Assembly: GCF_046098205.1 (NCBI RefSeq) | Contig: NZ_JBJURJ010000012.1 | Span: forward strand, 62,001-126,000 | Length of the DNA stretch: 64,000 nt | Direction of reading: 5' to 3' | From: Paenibacillus_AR mesotrionivorans | Lineage (GTDB): Bacteria; Bacillota; Bacilli; Paenibacillales; NBRC-103111 | Part shown: positions 6,703-13,978 of the stretch, one piece after another | Layout: the number at the start of each line of letters is the position of its first letter | Position numbering within the stretch: the stretch's first letter is position 1 | The notes under the pieces: generated by a model | What the model was told of the DNA's origin: nothing | What the model saw: only the letters and a program-made list of their open reading frames with translations | The model's database searches: none | Program-made: the position numbers and the translations under genes

Positions 6703-8755
6703 TTTATATACCATCCCCCTGCGGCAGATCCGCGGCGTCGGTGCGGAGAAGGCCAAGGAGCTCGACGCACTGGGGCTCCACTCCGTAGGGCAGCTGCTGG
6801 AATATTACCCGTTCCGTTATGAGGATTACCGCCTCCGTGATCTCACCGAGGTCAAGGATGGGGAGAAGATTACCATACAGGGCACTCTTTACGGAGAGCC
6901 CGTCCTGTCCGTTTACGGCCGGAGCAAGTCACGGCTTACCGTCAGATTGATGACGGGGGGCCGTTTCTTGATCACGGCTGTTTGGTTTAACCGGCATTAT
7001 ATGAAGGACAAGCTGACGCCGGGCAAGGAAATTGTGGTCTCGGGCAAGTGGGAGGAAAAGCGGCAGACCATCATCGTCAGTTCGTCGGAATTTCCCGAGG
7101 CGGCCGGGGATAAGGCCCGTACCGGGACACTCCAGCCGGTGTACTCCACAGCGGAAGGGATCACCCAGACCTTCCTGAGAAAGGTGATCCGGCAAGCTCT
7201 GGTGCAATTCGGCGACAAAATCGGCGAGGTCCTGCCCGAGGAGCTGGTGGAGCGCTACCGGTTTATTACCCGCAAGGAAGCGGTAGCCGTTCTGCATCAG
7301 CCTACGGATGCCCGTGAGGGTCAGGCGGCCCGCAGGCGGATGGTCTATGAGGAGCTGTTCCTGTTCCAGTTGAAGGTGCAGGCCTACAGGCTGCTGAACC
7401 GGACCAAGGCAGACGGTGTCCCCCACAAGGTGGACAGGCCCAAGGTTCGGGATTTTGTCCGGAGGCTGCCTTTTACCCTGACCCACTCCCAAAAGCAGGT
7501 TATCGCTGAAATTCTCGATGATCTGGAGGCGCCCCATGCCATGAACCGCCTGCTCCAGGGCGATGTGGGCGCAGGTAAAACGGTTGTGGCCGCTGCAGGC
7601 CTCTATGCAGTGATTACCGCCGGCGCACAGGGTGCCTTGATGGTACCCACGGAAATTCTGGCGGAGCAGCATAAAGCCTCCCTGGAGCGGTTGTTCGAGG
7701 GCTTCGGCGTCCAAATTGCACTTCTGACAGGCAGCCTGACGGACAAGCAGCGCAAGGATGCGCTGGCCGCCCTGCAGATGGGGCTGACGGATATTCTCGT
7801 TGGCACCCATGCCTTGATTCAGGAGGATGTATTCTTCCGCAATCTGGGGCTGGTCGTCACGGATGAGCAGCACCGCTTCGGCGTCCAGCAGCGGGGGATT
7901 CTGCGCCGCAAGGGGATGAACCCGGATGTGCTGTCCATGACAGCGACCCCGATTCCCCGAACCCTGGCTATAACCGCCTTCGGCGATCTGGATATTTCCA
8001 CGCTGAAGGAGCTGCCCAAGGGGCGGAAGCCGATTCTGACCTATTCCGTCACCCACGACAAAATGGACCGGGTGCTGGGTTTTATCCGCCAGGAGGTGGG
8101 GAAAGGGCGGCAGGCTTATGTGGTTTGCCCGCTTATCGAGGAATCCGAGAAGCTGGATGTGCAAAACGCCATCGACGTGCATGTCCAGCTTATGCAGGCC
8201 TTCCCCGACCTCCGCATCGGTTTGCTCCATGGCCGGATGAGCAGCCAGGAAAAGGACGAGATTATGACTGCCTTTAAGGAAAACCAGGTGCATGTGCTGG
8301 TCTCTACAACGGTAATCGAGGTTGGGGTGGACGTGCCTAACGCCACTCTCATGATTATCTATGACGCGGTCCGCTTCGGGCTGTCGCAGCTTCACCAGCT
8401 CCGGGGGCGGGTAGGCCGCAGCGAGCTTCAATCCTACTGCGTGCTCATTGCCGATCCCAAAAACGAGATTGCCAAGGAGCGTCTCAAGGTGATGACGGAG
8501 ACCAATGACGGCTTCGAGATTGCCCGGCGGGATCTGGAGCTGCGTGGCCCCGGAGACTTCTTCGGTACCAAACAGAGCGGGCTGCCCGAGTTTAAGGTGG
8601 CGGACCTGGTCAGCGACTTCGAGGTGCTGGAGCAGGCCAGGGAGGATGCCGCGGAGCTGGTGGCGGAGCCCCGGTTCTGGACTGCGGCGGAGCTCGCTCC
8701 ATTGCGGGAGTTCCTGAACCGCGACGTGCCCGAGGGCGGAGAGCCCTTGGATTGA
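6689..8755 (+). CDS. recG: ATP-dependent DNA helicase RecG
   Basis: 688 residues from ATG 6689 (B. subtilis 682). This start gives the canonical beginning with YTIPLRQIRGVGAEKAKELDALG and overlaps degV by 14 bases. The wedge/OB domain (about 1-250, FRYEDYRLRDLTEV) is followed by the helicase core: Walker A GDVGAGKT (about 290), DEQHRFGVQQR (about 391), TATPIPRTLA, then VCPLIEESEKLDVQ, TTVIEVGVDVPNAT, QLRGRVGRS and the RecG-specific end LRGPGDFFGTKQSGLPEF. RecG reverses stalled forks and processes recombination branches. End of the operon, with a terminator at 8779. Confidence 0.98.
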   Translation: MAAVDLYTIPLRQIRGVGAEKAKELDALGLHSVGQLLEYYPFRYEDYRLRDLTEVKDGEKITIQGTLYGEPVLSVYGRSKSRLTVRLMTGGRFLITAVWFNRHYMKDKLTPGKEIVVSGKWEEKRQTIIVSSSEFPEAAGDKARTGTLQPVYSTAEGITQTFLRKVIRQALVQFGDKIGEVLPEELVERYRFITRKEAVAVLHQPTDAREGQAARRRMVYEELFLFQLKVQAYRLLNRTKADGVPHKVDRPKVRDFVRRLPFTLTHSQKQVIAEILDDLEAPHAMNRLLQGDVGAGKTVVAAAGLYAVITAGAQGALMVPTEILAEQHKASLERLFEGFGVQIALLTGSLTDKQRKDALAALQMGLTDILVGTHALIQEDVFFRNLGLVVTDEQHRFGVQQRGILRRKGMNPDVLSMTATPIPRTLAITAFGDLDISTLKELPKGRKPILTYSVTHDKMDRVLGFIRQEVGKGRQAYVVCPLIEESEKLDVQNAIDVHVQLMQAFPDLRIGLLHGRMSSQEKDEIMTAFKENQVHVLVSTTVIEVGVDVPNATLMIIYDAVRFGLSQLHQLRGRVGRSELQSYCVLIADPKNEIAKERLKVMTETNDGFEIARRDLELRGPGDFFGTKQSGLPEFKVADLVSDFEVLEQAREDAAELVAEPRFWTAAELAPLREFLNRDVPEGGEPLD

Positions 8756-8778
8756 TAGTGCAAGACCCAAATTGAAAA

Positions 8779-8817
8779 AGGCCTTCCTTCGGCAAACTGC
8801 CGCTGGAAGGTCTTTTT
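8779..8817 (+). terminator. Terminator after recG
   Basis: AGGCCTTCC at 8779-8787 pairs with GGAAGGTCT at 8805-8813, followed by a T-run. Confidence 0.88.
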
Positions 8818-8918
8818 GTGTTGTACGGAGAGGGAGTTCCTGGAACAGGATGTGAAGCAGTGTTCCAACGGACACCAGAGACGCTATTGTGCGGAAAAAG
8901 GGTGTTTTTTCATCTATG

Positions 8919-9046
8919 CGGACCCAGGAGCCGTTATGTGCTGAAAAAAAGCCCAATAGTACGGTTTAGGCAAGCAATAACGTCTGCTGAGTCCGCGAAA
9001 ACCGCGGAAGCATCGATTTAGCCCAAATAACGGCTTCTCGGTCCGG
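8919..9046. repeat. CGGAC...CCGTTATTT intergenic repeat cluster A
   Basis: Three copies of a roughly 21-base degenerate element: plus strand 8919-8940 (CGGACCCAGGAGCCGTTATG), minus strand 8974-8997 and minus strand 9025-9046 (CCGGACCGAGAAGCCGTTAT). A second cluster is at 33559-33737. Non-coding, between recG and the reductase gene. Confidence 0.65.
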
Positions 9047-9063
9047 CAGCGGACAAATCGGCT

Positions 9064-9630
9064 TTAGTTAATCTCGTGTGCCGCATGACAGACGCCATTA
9101 CTTTTGTGCCTGAAGATGTATTCTACATACTCCCTGGCGCTTTGGTCAATATGTGCGTCGCTGGCCTGGAAGGAGGAGCCGAACACGGCGAAATACGGCA
9201 GCGGCTCCGCCCCCACATGGATCATGCTTGCTTTGAAGGGGGCGATCATCTCATCCACTGTAAAGGATACGGAGCCGGCCGGCGAGTAGTTCTCCTGCTT
9301 GTCCCCGATGGTCATGGCGATGCCGAAGCGTTTGCCGCGGAGTTTATCCCCATTTGAACCGTAGGCCCAGCCGTAAGTGAAAACCTCATCCAGCCATTTT
9401 TTCAATAAAGGGGGGTAGCTGTACCAGTATAAGGGAAACTGCAGGATTACAAGATCATGGGCCTCCAACAGCTTTTGCTCCAGCGCGACGTCTATATTCC
9501 AGTCCGGGTATTGGGTATACAGCTCATGGACGGCAATATCCGCCGGGTATTGGTCCAGCTCCTGCTTCCATCTGCGGTTTACTCTGGAATGCTCCATATC
9601 GGGATGGGCTAAAATCACAAGGGGTTTCAT
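9064..9630 (-). CDS. NAD(P)H-dependent oxidoreductase, flavodoxin-like fold (KefF/YwrO type)
   Basis: 188 residues beginning KPLVILAHPDMEHSRVN, the phosphate-binding end of the FMN site in the NQO1-like family. It has FPLYWYSYPPLLKKWLDEVFTYGWAYG, the classic active-site stretch, and ends with a helix carrying YVEYIF. Expected activity is two-electron reduction of quinones or electrophiles with FMN and NAD(P)H in the cytoplasm. It is transcribed divergently from an HxlR regulator (9815), a frequent pairing in which the regulator senses electrophiles or quinones and controls the reductase. The ribosome-binding site is AGGAAGGATT on the minus strand before 9630. Confidence 0.93.
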   Translation of the reverse strand: MKPLVILAHPDMEHSRVNRRWKQELDQYPADIAVHELYTQYPDWNIDVALEQKLLEAHDLVILQFPLYWYSYPPLLKKWLDEVFTYGWAYGSNGDKLRGKRFGIAMTIGDKQENYSPAGSVSFTVDEMIAPFKASMIHVGAEPLPYFAVFGSSFQASDAHIDQSAREYVEYIFRHKSNGVCHAAHEIN

Positions 9631-9703
9631 AAGGTTAATCCTTCCTTTCGCATGTGTTTCATTGGATTGAACTCATTATCCCCTTCCCGCTCCCGTTCGT
9701 AAA

Positions 9704-9743
9704 TACACACAATGAAGTCAGTGTATGGTTACTTTTCGGTAAC
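9704..9743. promoter_or_regulatory. Candidate HxlR operators in the divergent promoter region
   Basis: Two inverted repeats lie between the divergent genes: TACAC/GTGTA, 12 bases apart, around 9704-9725, and GTTAC-ttttcg-GTAAC at 9728-9743. HxlR-family repressors bind such dyads, so autoregulation and control of the reductase are plausible. Confidence 0.45.
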
Positions 9744-9814
9744 TATTGGATAACCGGGAAGGCTTATGCGATAATGGATGCCATAGTTGGCCTTATCCGA
9801 CAGGGGGATTCACG

Positions 9815-10168
9815 ATGAAGCAGTACCGGCTGGGCATTGAAGCGACTCTCGAGATACTCGGCGGCAAATGGAAGGCTCTGATCGTCTGCCTGCTCATATC
9901 CGGGACCAAAAGAACCGGTGAGCTTCAACGCCTCATTCCCGGCGTTTCCCAGAAGGTGCTGATCCAGCAGCTGCGTGAGCTGGAGCGGGATGGCATAGTA
10001 GGACGGCGGGTGTATGATGAAATGCCGCCCAAGGTGGAGTATTACATCACCGAGTATGGCAGAACCGCCAATCAGATCATCGACGTGATGTGTCATTGGG
10101 GGAGAGATCATGTGAGAATGAAGCAGCAGCAGGGGGAGGCTATCGAACTGTTGGAGAATGAGCCCTGA
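9815..10168 (+). CDS. HxlR family transcriptional regulator
   Basis: 117 residues from ATG 9815 (CAGGGGG at 9801-9807). An in-frame ATG 69 bases upstream would add a poorly supported leader. Winged-helix features are EATLEILGGKWKALIVCLL, GTKRTGELQRLIPGVSQKVLIQQLRELERDGIV, then the wing RRVYDEMPPKVEYYITEYG. There is one Cys in the first helix region (IVCLL) and one near the end (VMCHWG). Redox-sensing relatives such as YodB and HypR use a Cys near the N-terminus, before the helix seen here. It is divergent from the flavodoxin-like reductase, which it probably represses. Confidence 0.94.
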   Translation: MKQYRLGIEATLEILGGKWKALIVCLLISGTKRTGELQRLIPGVSQKVLIQQLRELERDGIVGRRVYDEMPPKVEYYITEYGRTANQIIDVMCHWGRDHVRMKQQQGEAIELLENEP

Positions 10169-10305
10169 ACGCGGAGTCAGATGAATTCCAGGTATCACTC
10201 GTGTGCGGATGCCCATATACTGTACCAAACCCGGCACGCCGGGGAGGCTTCCCGTATTCGGGTAACACGGGCTCCCCCGGCAGCGGAAGAAAGGGGGGAC
10301 AGCAT

Positions 10306-10602
10306 ATGGGCTATCAGAGCTACAGCGGATACGGCATTGAAAGGGAATGGGTGGAAAAGCTCAAGAAAAAGGCCAAGGACCCGCTTAGGAAGGAACGGCT
10401 GAAGGAGCTGGCAGACGGACTGACCCGGGAGGACCTGGCTAACCCGGAGACGGTAACTTTTCTGGTGGACCGGGGGCTTAGAATATTGAATGAAAAATCC
10501 CCGGAGCGCCAAAGGCAGCAGCTGGTCCGTTTTGTAATGGAGCAGCAAATCGACCCCAACAATATGCTGCATCTGTTGAGGCTTTGGAATATGTTCCGCT
10601 GA
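10306..10602 (+). CDS. SpoVIF-like small sporulation protein (tentative)
   Basis: 98 residues from ATG 10306 with GGGGGG 8 bases upstream. It is mostly helical and charged: EWVEKLKKKAKDPLRKERL, then LTREDLANPETVTFLVDRGLRILNEK and a C-terminal MEQQIDPNNMLHLLRLWNMF. The order PETV-LV...(about 25 residues)...LV..V...QI...(L)..L..MF resembles stage VI sporulation protein F, a small spore protein of Bacillaceae. The resemblance is a memory-based pattern match, not an alignment. It could also be an unrelated small helical protein. Monocistronic, ending before the hairpin at 10626. Confidence 0.55.
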   Translation: MGYQSYSGYGIEREWVEKLKKKAKDPLRKERLKELADGLTREDLANPETVTFLVDRGLRILNEKSPERQRQQLVRFVMEQQIDPNNMLHLLRLWNMFR

Positions 10603-10625
10603 AAGTGACGATTTACAGTGCAGCG

Positions 10626-10669
10626 CCCTCATGTTACCATTAACGGAAAATGGTAACATGAGGGTTTTT
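10626..10669 (+). promoter_or_regulatory. Perfect hairpin overlapping the amj ribosome-binding site
   Basis: CCCTCATGTTACCATT (10626-10641) and its exact complement (10649-10664) enclose a 7-base loop, followed by TTTTTG. It can terminate the upstream gene. Its 3' arm ends in GAGGG, the only plausible Shine-Dalgarno for the amj ATG at 10674, so the stem would hide the site. Confidence 0.85.
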
Positions 10670-10673
10670 GCAT

Positions 10674-11471
10674 ATGACTGCGATTATTGTAACGGTATGT
10701 ATCCTGACAGGGCTGATCCATTGTGCGGAGACTCTGTCTTATTCCCTGCGTCTGGCGGGTGTACGGACGGGCAAGCTGGCGGTATCCCTTTCCTTGACAG
10801 GGATTCTGCTTCTGGTCTCCCGAACCGCCAACATGGTCCAGTCTCCGCTGGCCGGCGGTCTGATTGATTTGGCGCGGGCTGAGCCCGGTGTTCCCTTGAA
10901 GGAGGGTTACCATTGGATCATCATGGCTTCCAGTGTGGGCACCGCCGTGGCCATCATCCTGTTTCCTTCCTTCGTCCTGCTGTTCTCCCGGATGATCAGC
11001 CATCTGGAGACGGCAGGCTCCTTGCCCCGGATGGTAACCAGCGTCACGGTGGAGCAGCTCCGCAATGCCAGGTACCATCTGCGCCGTCCCCGGTGGAGCA
11101 TGCTACGCAGCCTGCGCTATCACGGGGTGCCGTATTCCCTGTTCATAATGAATGCATGTGTGACCGGAATTTATACCGTGGGGGTGCTGGCTGCATTGTA
11201 TGCGTCCTTTTTGTTTCCTGATATGGCAGCCTTCACCTCCCAGTCCTCCGGTCTAATCAACGGTGTTGCCACGATTCTGCTGACAGTGTTTATTGACCCC
11301 CACCTGGCTATGCTGACGGACAAGGCCCAGCGGGACCCGAAGGCGCAGGCCGGTTTAGGCCAAGTGCTGGGGGCGTTTATGCTCTCCAGGTTGGCCGGCA
11401 CCCTGCTGGCCCAGCTGCTGTTCCTGCCTGCCGCGTATTGGATCGGCTGGGTTTCCGGACTACTTCATTGA
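10674..11471 (+). CDS. amj: Lipid II flippase Amj (alternate to MurJ)
   Basis: 265 residues from ATG 10674; an in-frame TTG two codons earlier is less likely. Hydrophobic throughout, with about six membrane segments. It has the family's TLSYSLRLAGVRTGKLAVSLSL near the N-terminus and LLLVSRTANMVQSPLAGGLID, which match YdaH/Amj. Amj moves lipid-linked peptidoglycan precursor across the membrane; in B. subtilis it is induced by sigma-M when MurJ is impaired. It is followed 16 bases later by an AraC-type regulator. The start lies immediately after a perfect hairpin that contains its ribosome-binding site, suggesting control at translation or by antitermination. Confidence 0.87.
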   Translation: MTAIIVTVCILTGLIHCAETLSYSLRLAGVRTGKLAVSLSLTGILLLVSRTANMVQSPLAGGLIDLARAEPGVPLKEGYHWIIMASSVGTAVAIILFPSFVLLFSRMISHLETAGSLPRMVTSVTVEQLRNARYHLRRPRWSMLRSLRYHGVPYSLFIMNACVTGIYTVGVLAALYASFLFPDMAAFTSQSSGLINGVATILLTVFIDPHLAMLTDKAQRDPKAQAGLGQVLGAFMLSRLAGTLLAQLLFLPAAYWIGWVSGLLH

Positions 11472-11487
11472 AAAAGGGAGTGACGCT

Positions 11488-12384
11488 ATGAACCAGCGGC
11501 ATTCGGAAACCATCAGAAAAGCCACGAAGTACATTACTGCCCACCTGGAACGGAAGCTGTCGCTTCAGGAGGTGGCGGAGGCGGTATCCTTTTCCCCGTA
11601 CTATTTCCACCGGCTTTTTATCCGGCACACAGGGGAGAGCCTGCACGCTTACGTCAAGAGGTTGCGTCTGGAAGAGGCAGCCCGGCAGCTTATCGAATAC
11701 CGTGATGCCACGGCCATGGAGATTGCGGCGAGGACGGGCTTTTCCGGGCCTCCCGCTTTTTCCAGGGCATTCCGCGCACAATATGGCATGCCACCTTCCG
11801 AATATAGAAGAAAGGCGGGATATCAGACTTGCGGGAAAGGGCAGTATGATGCTGCTTGCCGCACAGAAGAAAATTCCTTCCGCATAACCCTGCACAATCT
11901 GCCCCGGTTCCATGTGGCGTACAAACGGGTGAAGGGAGTCCGTGGAGGCACGCCGGACGCCAAGGTTGCCGAAGCATTTGCTGATGTCTCCGCATGGTGG
12001 GCCAATCTTTCCCGCGGGAAACCTTGCGGCCCGTATATTCTCGCTTCCGTAGAGGAGAATTGGAGCTTGCCGCAGCCGGAACGGACTTATGATGTTTGCG
12101 TGGTAATCCCGCCCTTCAACTGTACAGGCCCAGTTGAATATCCGGTGAAGGAGCTTGAGGGCGGACTATTCGCAGTCTGCCGGATAGAAAAGAAAGGGGA
12201 AGTTCCTCTTGTTTTTGCGGAAGCGATCCGGGAGGCGACCTGGGCATCAGAATTCATGTATGACCACTGGATTCCGGAAAATGGGTACCTGCTGGATAAC
12301 CGTCCGGGCCTACACCTGTTTTATACGGAACCGGAGAAGCTAGAGGTTGTGATGGAGTGCTGCCTCCCGGTCATTTTCGTCTGA
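11488..12384 (+). CDS. AraC family regulator with GyrI-like effector domain
   Basis: 298 residues with AAGGGAG before the ATG. The first ~105 residues are a double helix-turn-helix AraC domain (LSLQEVAEAVSFSPYYFHRLFIRHTGESLHAYVKRLRLEEAARQL, split here for reading; then IAARTGFSGPPAFSRAFRAQYG). Residues ~130-298 form a GyrI-like/SOUL ligand-binding domain (FRITLHNLPRFHVAYKRVKG ... FAVCRIEKKGEV ... AIREATWASEFMYDHWIPEN). This architecture is that of multidrug or small-molecule-responsive activators (Rob/BmrR-like binding). It follows amj closely and precedes a CPBP protease gene, either of which could be a target. Confidence 0.95.
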   Translation: MNQRHSETIRKATKYITAHLERKLSLQEVAEAVSFSPYYFHRLFIRHTGESLHAYVKRLRLEEAARQLIEYRDATAMEIAARTGFSGPPAFSRAFRAQYGMPPSEYRRKAGYQTCGKGQYDAACRTEENSFRITLHNLPRFHVAYKRVKGVRGGTPDAKVAEAFADVSAWWANLSRGKPCGPYILASVEENWSLPQPERTYDVCVVIPPFNCTGPVEYPVKELEGGLFAVCRIEKKGEVPLVFAEAIREATWASEFMYDHWIPENGYLLDNRPGLHLFYTEPEKLEVVMECCLPVIFV

Positions 12385-12420
12385 CGGAAGAAAAGAGCAA
12401 GAAATGGTAAGTAAATCAAA

Positions 12421-12460
12421 CTCCCTGCTTGTTATGCTGATGCCATAACAAGCAGGGAGG
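12421..12460 (+). promoter_or_regulatory. Perfect hairpin containing the CPBP-protease ribosome-binding site
   Basis: CTCCCTGCTTGTTATG (12421-12436) is exactly complementary to 12444-12459, with a 7-base loop. GGGAGG at 12455-12460 is the Shine-Dalgarno for ATG 12468 and lies in the 3' arm. There is no T-run, so it is not a terminator; it may be a translational switch or a protein-binding dyad. Confidence 0.85.
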
Positions 12461-12467
12461 CGACTAA

Positions 12468-13337
12468 ATGGATAAAAAGGCAACAAATAAACAGTGTTTC
12501 TTGTTTCTGTCGATCACCTTTTTGTTTACGTGGCTGTGCTGGTTGGGTCTCCTGACAAGCGGGCTGGATCCTGCCGATCCCGAATCCAGCCGCCATCCGG
12601 CCATGCTGTTGTGGCCGTTGGGACAATTCGGTCCGTTCATAGCAGTATTGGTACTGGCGGCTGCCGGTTTGCGGACAGGCGGAGTCAAGAACCGGCTGCT
12701 TTCATGCCGATGGAGGCCAACCTTCCGGTTTCCGGCATGGTATTTGACACTACTGCTCCCGGTATTGTGGATTTGCCCGGCATGGTTCTATGCTTCTTGG
12801 AGCCTGACTGCTGAAGGAGCGGGAGAAGCGCCTAACCTGGCATCTGCTCTCCCGGCTCTCCTGTCCGCTACGGTGTTTGCCTTTGGAGAGGAGGCGGGGT
12901 GGAGAGGCTTTCTTCTGCCCCGACTTTTAGGCTATCGAAACAGATTGGTCTCCAGTGTAATGATCGGCATGGTCTGGTTTGTTTGGCATCTGCCTATTTT
13001 GTATCTGACATCCTACGAGACCCCGCTGCGATTCGCCGTCTTTCTGGCGGGTTATGCACCTACACTTGTGTTATGGTCGATCTTGCTTACTTGGGTCTTT
13101 GAACGAACCGGCCGCAACATTTGGATGCCGGTGCTGCTCCATGGCGCTTTTACCGCGACTTACAATTTGGCGGCACCTTATCTCGCAGGAGAGGGAACGG
13201 CTCCAAGCCTGCTGTCCCTTGTTTCGGCTCTGCTTTTGGCCGGTACGGTGGTGCTTTGTGACAAACCCTTCTGGACAAATCCGGTTCCCGCTGAGCGGCA
13301 GCGTTTTACAGATGGGGCAGAGCGTGCTACCATATAG
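12468..13337 (+). CDS. CPBP family intramembrane glutamic endopeptidase
   Basis: 289 residues with eight or so hydrophobic segments. Family motifs are FGEEAGWRGFLLPRL (motif 1, EExxxR) at about residues 140-155, then MVWFVWHLPILY (motif 2, FxxxH) and a C-terminal HGAFTATYN (motif 3). These residues line the active site of Rce1/ABI-type intramembrane proteases, which cleave prenylated or peptide substrates or act in bacteriocin self-protection. Nothing nearby suggests a bacteriocin. The first segment FLFLSITFLFTWLCWLGLL starts at residue 11. Its ribosome-binding site is buried in a perfect hairpin (12421-12460). Confidence 0.92.
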   Translation: MDKKATNKQCFLFLSITFLFTWLCWLGLLTSGLDPADPESSRHPAMLLWPLGQFGPFIAVLVLAAAGLRTGGVKNRLLSCRWRPTFRFPAWYLTLLLPVLWICPAWFYASWSLTAEGAGEAPNLASALPALLSATVFAFGEEAGWRGFLLPRLLGYRNRLVSSVMIGMVWFVWHLPILYLTSYETPLRFAVFLAGYAPTLVLWSILLTWVFERTGRNIWMPVLLHGAFTATYNLAAPYLAGEGTAPSLLSLVSALLLAGTVVLCDKPFWTNPVPAERQRFTDGAERATI

Positions 13338-13369
13338 CAAAACATTCTAGCGAACGGAGCGTGAAAGCT

Positions 13370-13909
13370 GTGCAAAGAAGACCAGAGCTGAAAGATTATC
13401 CGGATCATATTGTCCACTACCTGCGGCAGGTTCCGGAGGGGGATTTACTCGCTATTCTGAAGAAGCAGACAGAGGAGGTTCTTGCCCTGCTTTCTCCTTT
13501 GACTGAGGAAGAGAGCCTGTACCGCTACGCACCGGGCAAGTGGAGCATCAGGCAGCTTGTGGGGCATATTGCCGATACGGAGCAGGTGTTTGCTTACCGG
13601 CTTCTACGGGCGGCCCGCAATGACCGTACGCCGCTTCCAGGTTTTGATGAAAATGAGTTTGTGGATGCCGCCTTTTTTGATGAGAAGCCATTGTCCGCTC
13701 TTCTGGCCCGGTTTGAGGCAACCCGACGCACAGCCATTCTGCTGATGGAGAGTCTGAAGGAAGAGGAATGGAACAGCAGAGGTATCGTGAACGGCTATGA
13801 AGGAACCGCCCTGTCCTGGGGATGTGTCCTGGTGGGACATGCTGCCCACCATCTGCGGGTGTTAGATGAACGTTATTATGGGGACCAAGGAGGATTGCCC
13901 CGCCGGTAA
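13370..13909 (+). CDS. DinB/YfiT-fold family protein
   Basis: 179 residues from GTG 13370. An in-frame GTG at 13361 is too close to the GGAG at 13356-13359. It has the DinB four-helix fold: PGKWSIRQLVGHIADTEQVFAYRLLRAARND around residues 55-90, a second metal His in the VGHAAHHLRVLDERYY end (about 158-172). The His of VGHIAD, and the two of GHAAHH, give the usual metal triad. DinB-fold proteins include thiol S-transferases and metal hydrolases; the substrate cannot be told. A second family member lies at 28507. Single gene, terminator just downstream. Confidence 0.88.
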   Translation: MQRRPELKDYPDHIVHYLRQVPEGDLLAILKKQTEEVLALLSPLTEEESLYRYAPGKWSIRQLVGHIADTEQVFAYRLLRAARNDRTPLPGFDENEFVDAAFFDEKPLSALLARFEATRRTAILLMESLKEEEWNSRGIVNGYEGTALSWGCVLVGHAAHHLRVLDERYYGDQGGLPRR

Positions 13910-13934
13910 TCTTTGTCTGTCCTCTCCACAAAAA

Positions 13935-13968
13935 AACCGCCAAGCATCTTACGGCTTGACGGTTTTTT
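13935..13968. terminator. Bidirectional terminator
   Basis: AACCGCCAAGC (13935-13945) pairs with GCTTGACGGTT (13954-13964) with one mismatch, A-run on the left and T-run on the right. It serves the DinB gene and the convergent M20 peptidase gene. Confidence 0.88.
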
Positions 13969-13978
13969 ACGTTGCGTT

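Noticed and set aside
6929..8956. 675-codon open frame antisense to recG
   Set aside because: Shadow of recG; no motif and no start signals.
9746..9815. Longer start for the HxlR regulator
   Set aside because: The extra residues do not fit the family and the ribosome-binding site serves 9815; the region also holds the operator dyad.
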